Shown one piece after another: positions 1 through 10,232 of a stretch of DNA of 64,000 bases; position 1 is the stretch's first letter; every line of letters starts with the position of its first letter. Under the pieces are notes generated by a model that did not search any database, had not been told where the DNA came from, and saw nothing but the letters and a program-made list of their open reading frames with translations. The position numbers and the translations under genes are program-made. Source of the stretch: Pyrenopolyporus hunteri (lineage: Eukaryota > Ascomycota > Sordariomycetes > Xylariales > Hypoxylaceae); assembly GCA_902806595.1 (NCBI GenBank), contig CADCXC010000035.1, positions 62,001 through 126,000 on the forward strand. The letters run 5' to 3'.

Positions 1-593
1 GGGACGCCCAAGTTTGCTTAGGTGGCCAGCACGTATGCTCTCCCGTATGTTGGGTGTTCGCATCAAATCACTCCGTTCCTCGCCAATCTAGTGGTTAGAC
101 CCAACCCTCCAGACATTCCGAATAAAATATGACTAGGTAGTTAATAAGCTCTATGAGTTTAGCATGGAACAGAGAGCTCATATCAGCCGTAATGGAGATA
201 AATTTATGAACTTATTACGCCGTCCAACGTCGTGTTGATAAATCCAAGAGATGAACGAGTTCTTAAACTTTCCCAATAATTTTTAACGTTATTTCTTATC
301 GTTTATAAAGTATGCGACTATCGGTGGTGTAACAAAGCTAGCATTCTAAAGGGGTCTCGGCACCTAGCTTATTTGCATATATGCGATAAGGTGTCTGGGT
401 ACCTAGGTACTCACCCCACATATGCTTATGCTTACAAAGGCGGGGGTCCCACGGAGAAAAAGTCGAGCTAAAGGAAAAGTTCAGGTTCGAGTCTCTTCAG
501 ATTTCAGCTTCGCATAATGGAACTCAACCCAAATATCGAGACGGTCGTCCATTGCGGGCTCGCACACCTCTCATTTATATATAAAGGCCCACC
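1..593. other. Intergenic / upstream region of the serine acetyltransferase gene
   Basis: No convincing coding sequence is visible. The stretch is AT-rich with many stops on both strands. A CCTAGGTA-type word occurs near 398-412, and a TATA-like tract lies at 576-585. Nothing else is recognised. Confidence 0.6.
576..585 (+). promoter_or_regulatory. TATA-like element very close to the first ATG
   Basis: A TATATAAA-type tract ends only about 8 nt before the ATG at 594. If it acts as a TATA box, transcription would start inside the ORF, around 605-615. That would remove the first ATG and favour the in-frame ATG at 795. It may also be a chance AT tract. Confidence 0.35.
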
Positions 594-2156
594 ATGAAAA
601 TCCGAGGGTATAGCGCAGCGAACCTGCGACGCCTATCCACCATCAATCAACCCTCTTCCACCTTCTTCCTCCGAGCCCGCTCTTCGCCATCCGCATCTCC
701 AAGAGCTCCCGTTCTACGATATGGCGCGCGCTTATTACATTCGCCGCCACCCAGGCGTGCTAGCACAAGCCAAGGGGAAGCCTCCAACCCTCCTATGGCC
801 TTCCCCTGCCTCGATGCGATAGAAACCCGATCGGCCACGTTAGAGGCAAAGTCGTTATCGACGGGACCCGAGCCCACGTATACCACCGGCGCCACCCAGA
901 TCTTTCGCTGCCACGACCCCCTCTCGTTAGACTGGGGCGGCGTACTGCCCGAGTTCGACATTGCATACGAGACATGGGGTACCATGAATCCGGACAAGTC
1001 CAACGTCATCTTGCTCCATACCGGTCTCTCCGCTTCGTCGCACGCACACTCGACCGAGACCAACTCGCAACCAGGGTGGTGGGAGAAGTTCATCGGCCCG
1101 GGAGCCTGTATTAACACTGATAAATATTTCGTGATATGTACGAACGTCATCGGAGGCTGTTTCGGATCGACCGGCCCAAGCAGTATCGACCCAGCTGACG
1201 GACAGAGATATGCCACCCGGTTCCCGATACTTACCATGGAGGATATGGTGAGGGCGCAATTCCGCCTCTTGGACCATCTAGGCGTCGAGAAGCTCTATGC
1301 GAGCGTAGGGTCCAGCATGGGAGGGATGCAGTCTCTAGCAGCCGGCGTGCTATTTCCTTCGAGGGTAAGCCGCATAGTATCGATCAGCGGCTGCGCACGG
1401 AGCCATCCCTACAGCATCGCAATGCGCCACACGCAGCGGCAAGTGCTCATGATGGACCCTAACTGGAACCGCGGGTTCTACTATGGCAAAGTGCCACCGC
1501 ATGCGGGAATGAAGCTTGCGAGAGAGATAGCCACGGTGACGTACCGGTCCGGGCCCGAGTGGGAGCAGCGGTTTGGCCGTAGGAGGGCGGACCCCGCGAA
1601 ACCGCCCGCACTATGCCCGGACTTCCTTATCGAAACATATCTAGACCATGCGGGAGAGAAGTTCTGTCTGACATATGACCCAAACAGTCTCTTATACGTC
1701 AGCAAAGCCATGGATCTATTTGACTTGGGCCTCGAGAATCAGCAGGCGACCACCCGGCGCCGTGCCGAGCGGGAGAAGCTCATCCAGTCCGGGTCTTCCC
1801 CGAACACAAACGACAGGTATTGCAGTCTCACGTTGCCAGATTTGCCGTATTCGGAGCAACCGGGAACCGACACGGGCGACTCCAGCTCACATGCGCCCGG
1901 CGACTCCCGTCCCCCTGCAGATTTAATTGCGGGTTTGTCGCCGCTGAGGGACATCCCGACCCTCGTGATGGGCGTAGCAAGCGACATTTTGTTTCCCGCT
2001 TGGCAACAGCGAGAAGTTGCCAACGCTGTCCGCCTCACTGGTAACAGGAACGTAACGCACGTCGAGCTAAGCGAAGAGCAAAGCCTATTTGGCCACGACA
2101 CCTTTCTCCTGGATCTGAAAAATGTCGGAGGCAACATTCAGAACTTCTTAGGATAA
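594..2156 (+). CDS. cysA: Serine O-acetyltransferase of the homoserine acetyltransferase (MetX) family, probably mitochondrial
   Basis: Single-exon 520-residue protein. It has the alpha/beta-hydrolase fold of the MetX family, including the nucleophile elbow GSSMGGM with Ser241, an Asp in VASD at residue 464 and a His in FGHD at residue 501. These three form the expected catalytic triad. In filamentous fungi and fission yeast, proteins of this type (Aspergillus CysA, S. pombe Cys2) acylate L-serine, the first step of cysteine synthesis. The Met2 homoserine enzyme is a related alternative and I cannot exclude it. Residues 1-60 are rich in Arg and Ser and nearly lack acidic residues, which fits a mitochondrial presequence. 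The first ATG has A at -3, a good context. The region around residues 385-445 is a polar insertion before the Asp strand, as fungal members often show. Met68 (795) is a possible second start. Confidence 0.85.
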   Translation: MKIRGYSAANLRRLSTINQPSSTFFLRARSSPSASPRAPVLRYGARLLHSPPPRRASTSQGEASNPPMAFPCLDAIETRSATLEAKSLSTGPEPTYTTGATQIFRCHDPLSLDWGGVLPEFDIAYETWGTMNPDKSNVILLHTGLSASSHAHSTETNSQPGWWEKFIGPGACINTDKYFVICTNVIGGCFGSTGPSSIDPADGQRYATRFPILTMEDMVRAQFRLLDHLGVEKLYASVGSSMGGMQSLAAGVLFPSRVSRIVSISGCARSHPYSIAMRHTQRQVLMMDPNWNRGFYYGKVPPHAGMKLAREIATVTYRSGPEWEQRFGRRRADPAKPPALCPDFLIETYLDHAGEKFCLTYDPNSLLYVSKAMDLFDLGLENQQATTRRRAEREKLIQSGSSPNTNDRYCSLTLPDLPYSEQPGTDTGDSSSHAPGDSRPPADLIAGLSPLRDIPTLVMGVASDILFPAWQQREVANAVRLTGNRNVTHVELSEEQSLFGHDTFLLDLKNVGGNIQNFLG

Positions 2157-3059
2157 TTCCGAGGCCGATCATTAATTAGACAGTATGCCATATAGCAAAG
2201 ACCCGGATCCAACCACGTTTGAGGATTTGCATATAAAGGCGCCAGGTCCCTGAAACGTATAAATCTTCCGAGATCACCAATAGGCATCGGCATCACTACA
2301 ACGCTGTACCAATAATATAGTACATAACGTGGATACCGTACAACGTTAACTACTAATCATGTCTTAAGCTTCTAGCACAACGAATGTGACGTTCTCATCA
2401 GAAGTCTAGAACAGTCGGTAACGGCCCTAGCAATCCTCGAAAAGGATGCGGGGATTATACCATATAAACGTGGGCTGTTATAGCCCACGACCCTAGTATA
2501 TATATATGCGACGGAGTTATCTTCGGATCTAAATAAGGAGTAGCCATCACTATCAAGTTGTTAGTGCATTAATCAAGAATCACCACTAGGAACGCGAATC
2601 CTACAGACTTACTATGGTACAACTAATTCTTTACTACTCGCGAAATAAAACAGCCTCCCTTTGGATCAACTTATAACGTTGATGTCCTTTTCGCCACTTA
2701 GGCCCTGGAAATAAGACCTTGAAATATCCTCACAGCTACCTACCTACCCGAGGAATACTCTTGCCCTATAGGTTTACCCAGTATTACATCAGCGTCCTAA
2801 CAGCATCGAACGTTGCAGTCCCATATATCTTACCCCTTCCTTATTATACACCTTGAGATTCTCAAGGTCGACTTACTTAATCGGAAGACAATCGTCGGTG
2901 CGTTAAGAAGGCCCGGGGTGATCAATAGATGATGTAGATTCTGGATTTAGGTACCTAGCCGGACTCTAGACGCCTAAATTTATCGGTATAATACCCAATC
3001 ATCATCCGATATCATCCTACGCTTCTAAGATATAAGTTACCAGTCCTCGGCTGGCCGAG
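2157..3059. other. Intergenic, no gene seen
   Basis: AT-rich sequence with dense stops. It contains TACCTACC words near 2740 and AGGTACCTAG near 2950. An open antisense frame at 3012-3530 mirrors the SRA exon and is not regarded as a gene. Confidence 0.5.
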
Positions 3060-4403
3060 ATGGCCACAGTCGACGTACTTGCCATTGGCACCAGCATATA
3101 CCAGCAGCGCAAACACATTGCTACGCAGGTCCGAGTCATTACCCTTATAGGAGCCAAAAGTAGACGTCTGGGCAGAGTCCCGAGACTCGAGGACAGCCGA
3201 GAGAATGAGGACCTCTTTAAGAGGGGAAGGGCGTTTCTTCAGTGGCTGGATACCATCGAGATAACACCCGAGATCAAAGAGAAAACTGTGGTGCCGGACA
3301 TGCTGAAGTTGCTCATCGACAGGCCCGAATTCTTCTACCCAGAGGACATGAAGGAGATAGCCAGGGCATTGCGCGATCGCTGGGAGTCGGAAAACTGGGG
3401 TGCGAATGCTGTAGACGACGAAGGCGAGCCCCCCGAAAGCCCGGAGTCCGCATCTAGTGAAGCACCCATCGTTGAGGCCTCGCTGCCGCCGCCGAACCAC
3501 CCAATCTACGGAGACCATGGAATCATGCATGGGATTATTATCCTCCGTAGCCCCACGGGTAGGAAGACATATCGTCTCAATCCTCGGATTCCCAAGAAGT
3601 CAGCTAAAGTCTATGGGCATAACGGCATACCCCTTGGGACCTGGTTCGCTAATCAGCTAGTCGCGCTTCATCGCGGAGCTCACGGTTCGCGAATGGGAGG
3701 AATCTCCGGGTACGCAGTACCGAGTCTCTTTCCTTCTTTTAGAAAGTTTGGTTCCCTAGCCAAACTCGTTAAGTAATAACCGTTCCTGGGGCATGCCTAA
3801 AGCCAATGCTTTCTAGCATAGACCCGCTAACACCATCCATCAAAGAAATACGGAGACAGGCGCCTATTCCATCGTAGTAGCCAACATATACCACGACTTA
3901 GACGATGATCGAGGAGAAACGCTTTACTATTCCGGCTCAAACAGCCACGACAACGACGACCCCTTGAGACCGGCACCGTCTAGCGCAGGAACCAATGCTT
4001 TAAAGGCTTCCATGCAGACGGGAATCCCAGTACGCGTCCTACGTTCCGGTGGATCGAATTCGACCGAAGGAAATCGCTGGCTCCCCGACTGTGGCCTCCG
4101 CTACGATGGCTTGTATCGGGTCGTCGCGCTGCGACACCGTACTAATACCAAAGGTAAGTGCTCATAGTGTGATAGAACGTTACCTCTGAAGAATCTTTGC
4201 TCCTATGGCACACCTACCCCATACTAACAACCAGCCTGTTTCGAAAGCCGTTGGATAGAGGCGCTAATACATGCGCAGGCGGACTCTACGAGCAGTTCGA
4301 GCTTCGTAGAGAGCCTGGTCAAACGCCCTTAGAGGAGCTGTGCATTTCCTCGCCTACAAGACAGCAGAAGCGTGACCTAGACCAGATTCAGCGAGGATAT
4401 TGA
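3060..4403 (+). CDS. YDG/SRA-domain protein (putative methyl-cytosine reader)
   Basis: Three exons can be joined: 3060-3709, 3846-4153 and 4279-4403, giving 360 residues. The introns begin GTACGC and GTAAGT, end in AAG and CAG, and contain GCTAAC and GCTAAT branch-like sites. The frame is kept across both joins. The SRA domain runs from about residue 146 (HPIYGDHGIM) through GHNGIPLG, GAHG and GGISG, the last split by intron 1. It continues with GAYSIV, then YYSG, and ends after the YDG signature at residues 303-305. SRA domains (UHRF1, plant SUVH) bind 5-methylcytosine, often hemimethylated DNA, by base flipping. No RING, PHD or SET domain is seen; the N-terminal 140 residues are charged and unassigned. 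The protein is probably nuclear. The start at 3060 is the least certain part, because an upstream exon could exist. Confidence 0.82.
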
Positions 4404-5365
4404 AATCGGGGAATCCAGCGACATGGGCAGAAAGAACTCATTTGTCTCAAAGCGCTTTAACACGCCCCCCATAACAAGCTCAAACTCCGAAGTCGGGTGA
4501 TTTCGAGCATACGTTGGCGTTCATGAGACTCTATTTTGTTATAGAGTTGGTCTGATTTGCAATCAAGTTTCCGCGTTGATGGCTGACTTATACCGTTGTT
4601 CCCGTCCGCGTGGTTATTCCCGGTGCTGATCTATAATCGATGTCAGCGTTGAAGTCGCACTTCGCTCAATGGTAGATGCGACACCTATCTAGCCTACGTA
4701 TTTGGTCAATATTCTAAATTTGATTTGCCAAAGTCTCGCATAATATATGGCCTTCGGGTTTTAACTCATCATGAGAAGCCGTATTCCCAGAGTTGAGAAG
4801 TCATATCCTAAGTCATGTCCCAAGTATGAGTTGCGCATCGGTATAGGGTATAACGGTTTCCTAAAACGGTAACTCCATATTTCCATGCCCGATTCCACCC
4901 CATCTCCGTCAAACACCGCTAAGCCCGCCCGCTGCGTCGACGTCCCTGGCCGAGAAATCATATGCGATCTGCGTATTCCCGGTAGAGATGGATCCTATTA
5001 CCGTATCAGTAGATGTTTGATCTTGATGCTCCATCTCTTTCCGACGGTTCACGGCTACCATAAACTCCCAACATGCAGATTTAGTCACCTCTCAATGCCC
5101 TAGATGCACCTCGATCGGACTTTAGCAACAGGCCGATGCACCGCACGAAGCGCAGAAATCACTCGAGCGGGAGGGGAAAGAGAAAGGCTATGATGCAAGA
5201 GACACAGCGGTATCTCATTGTATATAAATAGGGGGGAGCCGTCGGGGCGAGTTCGAAAGATGAAGTAGACAGCAGAACATCTCACACCCAAGAACTCACT
5301 CGAATCAAGACACCAAGCAGCTCACATCAAACTCATCTTTATCACTTCGCCAAAAAAACATCAAC
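4404..5365. other. Intergenic, upstream region of the SDR gene
   Basis: No coding region is recognised. Short ORFs in 4761-5291 lack family resemblance. The only clear signal is the TATA box at 5221-5230, followed by an A/C-rich leader up to the ATG at 5366. Confidence 0.5.
5221..5230 (+). promoter_or_regulatory. TATA box of the SDR gene
   Basis: TATATAAATA lies about 135 nt upstream of the ATG at 5366. It is followed by a leader with A-rich sequence just before the start codon (AAAAAAACATCAACATGG), a strong fungal initiation context. Confidence 0.6.
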
Positions 5366-6148
5366 ATGGCCAAGTACAACAAGCTCGCCGGGAAGCACGT
5401 CCTCGTCATCGGCGGCAGCAGCGGCATTGGCCGAGGCGTCGTCGAAGCCTCGATCGAAGCCGGCGCGCGCGTCACCCTCTCCGGGTCATCTCCCTCGTCG
5501 GCCACGACCGCGCTCTCCCAAGTGAAAGCCGAGTACCCCTCCGCGCAAGTCGCCGGGTTCCCCTGCGACCTGTCGGGCACGGACACGGTCGAGCAGGTCC
5601 TCGAGGAGCTGTTCACGGCAGCCGAGGCGGCGCAGCCCATCGACCACGTGGTCCTGACGGCGGCGGACTCGCTGCTCGTGCTCAACGGCATCGCGGACCT
5701 GACGCCGGACAAGATCCACAAGGTGACGCACTTCCGGCACGTGGTGCCGGCGCTGGTGGGCAAGGTGGCGGCGCGGCACCTGCGCGCGTCGCCCGAGTGC
5801 AGCGTGACCATCACGACGGGCGGCATCGCCGACCAGCCGACGCCCGGGTGGAGCCTGATCGCGTTCGTGGCCGCGGGCCTGACGGCGCTGGCGCGCAACC
5901 TCGCGCTCGACCTCAAGCCCCTGCGGGTCAACGCGGTCGAGCCCGGCTTCGTCGACACGGGCCTGTGGCTGGCGATGGGCCTGACGCCCGAGCAGAAGGA
6001 CGCCCAGGTCAAGGCCGTGGCGGCGAAGATGCCGACGGGCCGCGCGGCGACCAAGGAGGACGTCGCGGAGGCGTATATCTATCTCATGAAGGATTGGAAT
6101 GCTACGGGCGAGGTTGTCAAGACTAGGAGCGGTGCGAATTTGGGTTAA
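5366..6148 (+). CDS. Short-chain dehydrogenase/reductase-like protein lacking the YxxxK catalytic pair
   Basis: Intronless, 260 residues. The N-terminal Rossmann motif GGSSGIG (about residues 17-23) is intact and predicts NAD(P) binding. The later strand RVNAVEPGFVDTGLW matches the classical SDR RVN..PG segment. At the place where SDRs carry Tyr-x-x-x-Lys, this protein has Phe167-V-A-A-Gly171, so both catalytic residues are replaced. The preceding Ser is replaced by a TTGG stretch. It may therefore be a non-catalytic binder or use another mechanism; a fungal subgroup with similarly altered sites exists as far as I recall. The gene is markedly GC-rich, above all at third codon positions, compared with both flanks. 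It has a good TATA box and start context. Substrate and pathway are unknown. Confidence 0.85.
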   Translation: MAKYNKLAGKHVLVIGGSSGIGRGVVEASIEAGARVTLSGSSPSSATTALSQVKAEYPSAQVAGFPCDLSGTDTVEQVLEELFTAAEAAQPIDHVVLTAADSLLVLNGIADLTPDKIHKVTHFRHVVPALVGKVAARHLRASPECSVTITTGGIADQPTPGWSLIAFVAAGLTALARNLALDLKPLRVNAVEPGFVDTGLWLAMGLTPEQKDAQVKAVAAKMPTGRAATKEDVAEAYIYLMKDWNATGEVVKTRSGANLG

Positions 6149-6757
6149 GGGATAGCTGGGTCTGTTGGGACGGTCAGACTGAAAGGGGTGGAAGCTTAGG
6201 CCCTGGGGGTCCGAGGCATATGGTCGTCTATCTATCATTCGCGACGCTTTGGAACATTCCGTAGACTCTAGCAATGAATTGAACCTTCCCTAAAAGCCTT
6301 GCCTGTCATTTCCATCGCCCACCACAGTATGGCCGGTGATAACTTTGACCACGAGTGAGAATGTAAGTAGGTACCTAAGCTACAGTCAACTTTTCTGATC
6401 AGAGAACACCAGACCTACCACAACGGACAGCAGATTCTCGTGAGTATCATATATAGAAATCCAGCTCCTATCGGGGCGTGGGCGTACGTAGTAAACAGCC
6501 ATCTAAAAACTACTCATTCGGCCATACTCCCAGGCGGCTATTAGACACCGTGATAGAAGAGCTTTCTCCATGAGGTATTATCCGACATAGGCTGAGGCAT
6601 AAAATAAGGTAGGTACCACCTATGTAAATACGAACGTTTAAAAGGGCAACAAGAAATAGCAAAGGAAATTCGAACCCTCACCTATCTAGTAGACGAGTGC
6701 ACGGATATGAGATGAGGAAGAGAGGAATGATAAAAAGAGAAACACGAAAAATTAAAC
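6149..6757. other. Intergenic between SDR and tRNA
   Basis: Contains the 3' flank of the SDR gene and AT-rich sequence with GTAGGTACC words at about 6367 and 6608. No gene is seen. Confidence 0.5.
6747..6751 (-). terminator. Pol III terminator of tRNA-Glu
   Basis: A run of five A on the plus strand (five T on the RNA-like strand) begins 7 nt after the 3' end of the tRNA. This is the usual RNA polymerase III stop signal. Confidence 0.6.
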
Positions 6758-6828
6758 TCCGGTACGGGGAATCGAACCCCGAGCTCCTCGGTGAAAACGA
6801 GGTATGTTAGCCGTTACACTATACCGGA
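6758..6828 (-). tRNA. tRNA-Glu (anticodon TTC)
   Basis: Read on the minus strand, the sequence starts TCCGGTA and ends with the complementary TACCGGA acceptor arm. A CCTCG/CGAGG anticodon stem encloses the loop TTTTCAC, giving anticodon TTC (reads GAA, Glu). The T arm CGGGG-TTCGATT-CCCCG is perfect and contains the B box. No intron is visible. CCA is not encoded, as expected for a nuclear gene. Confidence 0.95.
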
Positions 6829-7350
6829 TTGACTGATCCATGCATATTTATTTGCTATTAGTATTTATATACTACGACTGTTGGGTGCGGTAGCGGCGGA
6901 ACCCCGGTAATATTTTACACTGGCTATCCTGATCATTCCAACTTCTAAACATTAACCTCCAAGATCATGTTCTTCATTTTCTCTAGGCCTCCATTGGTCG
7001 GAAAGTAGCTAGCTACGGGTGGTAAGTTCCACCCCAAGTCGTCACCATAATGCTGGAACGGAGAAGCGCGAACCAGTATAACCCGAAATGAGCTCAATAA
7101 GAATGAGAAGCATATTGAGTCGCAGTTATGCAAACGCCTCTATCTAGGACGAAGCTGGGTCTGAATTGCCGTACGACTTCCATTTGAAGTCTTTAATGTA
7201 TGTGCCTCCTGACCTAGGCAGATGATTCGGGAAGTGGCGCATGTCTAAACCGAATTATAGGCAACCAGCTGTGATTGCCTACGATCTTACCTCTCTACCC
7301 CTTAATATACGTGTATCTTATTCGTTGAAGCCGCAATAGTCTGAATTGAG
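6829..7350. other. Intergenic, upstream of the Nudix gene
   Basis: No gene is recognised. AT-rich sequence with stops in all frames and no clear TATA box. Confidence 0.4.
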
Positions 7351-8452
7351 ATGCGCATCTTATTCCATAGGGCATACAGAGCACCTCAATACTCTGCAGC
7401 TAGATTCCTTTCTCACTCTACCCATCGCACGTCAACCCCAACCAGCATATCCAGGTCCGCAATGGAAAACATAATGCTTGAGAAGCTAAACATCCCCGTC
7501 AAAATACCCGACGATCTTTCGGAAAGGGACCTCTTATCATTCCCGCCCTTTAACGTAAGATACCTATGTATAATATAAGCAGATCACCACCACACCACTA
7601 ACAAATATCATAAAGAACTGGATCAACACCCTCACCCACTCCCTCTCACTCCAGCACACCAGCCCCAACCATGCCTTCCACGCAGATCCTTACGCGCTGC
7701 GCAGCATCACGGTGCAAAGCTTCGACATGTTCGGGTCATCGCCGGCGCGCCTAGGATTCCTCAAGCTGCGGGCGGACCTGCGCAATAGCGCCGGCGAGAC
7801 GCTTCCGGGCAGCGTGTTCCTGCGCGGGCCCAGCGTCGCCATGCTCGTGCTGCTGGTCCCCGACGACGTCCCGCAAGACCAAGACCAAGGCCAGGAGGAA
7901 GGGCAAGGGCAAGGGCAAGGGCGCGGCTACGGCGAGCGCTACGTCGTGCTGACGGTGCAGCCGCGCGTTCCGGCCGGCAGCCTGGCGTTCGTGGAGCTGC
8001 CGGCGGGGATGGTGGACGGGGGCACGTTCGCGGGCACGGCGGCGCAGGAGATGCGCGAGGAGCTAGGGCTGGAGATCCCCGCGGAGCAGCTAACGTGTCT
8101 GAGCGACATGGTGGACGTTACTCCCGCCAGCACTTCAGCCGAAAGCGCGGAAGACGGAAATGGAGAAGGGCGGGGGCGGGAAAGCGAGGGCAACGAGAAC
8201 TTGCCGGTAGCGTTGTACCCCTCGGCCGGCGGGTGCGACGAGCACATCGCCATCTACATGCATGAGCGCCGGGTGCCGCGGGAGACGCTGAAGGAGTGGA
8301 CGGGCAAGCTGACGGGCTTGCGGGACCAGGGGGAGAAGATCACGCTGAAGTTGGTGCCGCTGAGAGATCTGTGGAAAGAGGGTGTGCGCGATGCCAAGTG
8401 TCTCGCCGCGCTGGCGATGTGGGAGGGGCTGCGGCGGGAGGGAAAGCTATGA
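7351..8452 (+). CDS. Nudix hydrolase of the ADP-sugar diphosphatase type, probably mitochondrial
   Basis: Two exons, 7351-7554 and 7616-8452, encode 346 residues. The 61-nt intron starts GTAAGA, has a CACTAAC branch site and ends AAAG, in phase 0. The Nudix region includes ELPAGM at about residues 195-200 and QEMREELGL at 212-220, then YPSAGGCDEHI. This order and the PAGM...GTFAGTAA spacing resemble plant NUDX14-type ADP-sugar pyrophosphatases, which split ADP-glucose or ADP-ribose. The first position of the REUxEExGU core is Gln212 rather than Arg; the Glu metal ligands are present. Residues 1-37 (many Arg, Ser, Thr, no acidic residue) look like a mitochondrial presequence. A Gln/Gly/Asp run coded by hexanucleotide repeats (about 7875-7925) forms an inserted loop before the Nudix box. 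The stop lies 124 nt from that of the convergent dehydratase gene. Confidence 0.82.
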
Positions 8453-8576
8453 ACATGGGGTTTCCGAGGGTAAAGAATCTACGCCGGGTCTAGTAAAATG
8501 AAACTGCGTGTCATTTTTAGAAGGCGTCACAGGGAGCATTGAGGAGATTGTAGATTACGGCCACTAGAATCCATAA

Positions 8577-10232
8577 TCACCTGTATTTTTCGTACTTTGC
8601 GGTATCTCTAAGCAACGCTTCGACCTTCTCCACCGTGACCGAGTCATACACCTCCTCGGGCGTCTTGTCTCCTCTGAGCACCTGCTTATCGTGCCTTATG
8701 CCCTCTTCCTTCGTCATGCAAACGAGATCCGATAGTTTGACGTTCGAGGACTTCTGCTCGTCGCTGCCCTCTCCGATCCTTATAAGGATAGATTCCGTCG
8801 GCCTCCGCCACCTCACCAAGGTTAATCGGGTCGTAAGTCCTGTTATGGCACTTCGACCCTTGAAGATCTCTTCGACGAGGAACGCCATGTCTCCCGTCGT
8901 GATAGGGACCTTCAGGCCCAATGTGATGCTGGGGTCGCCGCCCGTCATGTACCGGAGGAGCTTTTCTTCCCCTCCTTGGACGGCGGCGAGGAGGCCCTCA
9001 TACATCTTCTCGCGACCCTTTGCTGGTACATAATCGTGCGGATATCCTACATTGCTGTTAGCTAACGTATGTAAAAAATAGTGGTAAAAACGATAGGCAC
9101 TCACCAGTAACAGAGAGTATGACGTGGTTTGCCGCGGTGTACCCAAATACAGCCGGCATCGTGCCTAAGACCGGTAGTATCCGCACTCTGAAATCTGGTA
9201 GTACTCCTAGATCCCCTACTCGGCCCTTCTGAAACTCATCTTCGGGAAGTGGAAGCAGCTCAGCCTTACCCTCTCCGGTCTTCTCCGTCGAGTATACGGT
9301 GGGTATTCCCTTGGTGACCCCCAATAATTTTAGACGCCGGCGCGTGGACCTCGATAGACCGTCATCGGTGCTGGTTCCAATATCGCCCACGATGATCCGC
9401 GTAGGGTCACTCTTGCATCCTGCGCCCATAGACGATATCACTGGTAAATTATGATCGTGACAATACTTGAGCAATGCGACCTTAGTGTCTATGTTATCAA
9501 TCGCATCCACGATATAATCAGGTTTCTGTCCATTCTCGCTCCAGGGCGCCAGGAGCTTGTCAGCCACTTGGTCCCAGAACTTCTCTTGTCGCAGGTCAAA
9601 ATGCACCCATGGGGTAATTGCCAGCAGTCGTCGCTGGAGGCATTGGACTTTGGGCGTGCCTACGTCGGCTAGCGTCGCGACCGCATGTCGGTTTAGAGAG
9701 CTGAGCGTGACCTGGTCGAAGTCGATCAAGCGGATCTTGGAGACACCCGATCGTGCCAGAGCAGCCGTACAATGTGAGCCCACCCCTCCGCATCCGACTA
9801 TTATCACGAACGCATTGCGCAGCTTGTCAAGCCCCTCCGGTGTAAGGAAAACGCGATTGCGCGCGAGCTGCTCGAGGATCAGTTCGTCGTCGTAGTCGCC
9901 GGCCTGGGCGCGCCGCGCGAGCAGTTCGTTTCGGAGGTCTTCTTTATCTTCTCTCGAGGCGCCGCCAAAGCTGTTAAGCTACCTTGCGCTGGTCAGAAAG
10001 ATCTCGCGAGGACGCTAATCTGGTGACGGTCTGGAGAACGGCTCACCTTTCGTAAAGCTTCGGTTTCGTCTATTGACGGGGGTATCGAGCCCTTGAGCTG
10101 GTGGACGCGCTCCTTTCTCTGTAGGCGCTGATATCCTAGGATTGCGCCCGCGACAACGGCTCCAGATGCCACGGCGGTTGCGGCGAGCTGGGCCTTGGAG
10201 TTGGTTGTTGCTCGCTCCAAGAGTGATGCCAT
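8577..10232 (-). CDS. tRNA threonylcarbamoyladenosine dehydratase (E1-like, Tcd1/Tcd2 family)
   Basis: Minus-strand exons 10232-10047, 9978-9105 and 9046-8577 give 509 residues. The introns have GTGAGC and GTGAGT donors and TAG acceptors, and the frame is kept. The ThiF/E1-like ATP-binding motif VGCGGVGSH lies at residues 123-131, followed by LIDFD and SLNRH. VDAIDN and the MGAGCKSDPT segment are also present. Yeast Tcd1 and Tcd2 cyclise t6A at position 37 of ANN-decoding tRNAs to ct6A and sit in the mitochondrial outer membrane. Residues 15-35 are a hydrophobic Ala/Val/Gly segment followed by basic residues (RLQRKER), a likely N-terminal membrane anchor that fits this location. Bacterial TcdA/CsdL is the relative without the anchor. 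Which of the two yeast paralogues it matches cannot be told here. Confidence 0.87.

Noticed and set aside
5486..6274. 262-codon minus-strand ORF opposite the SDR gene
   Set aside because: Arg-rich low-complexity translation typical of the antisense of GC-rich coding DNA; the plus strand has clear SDR motifs.
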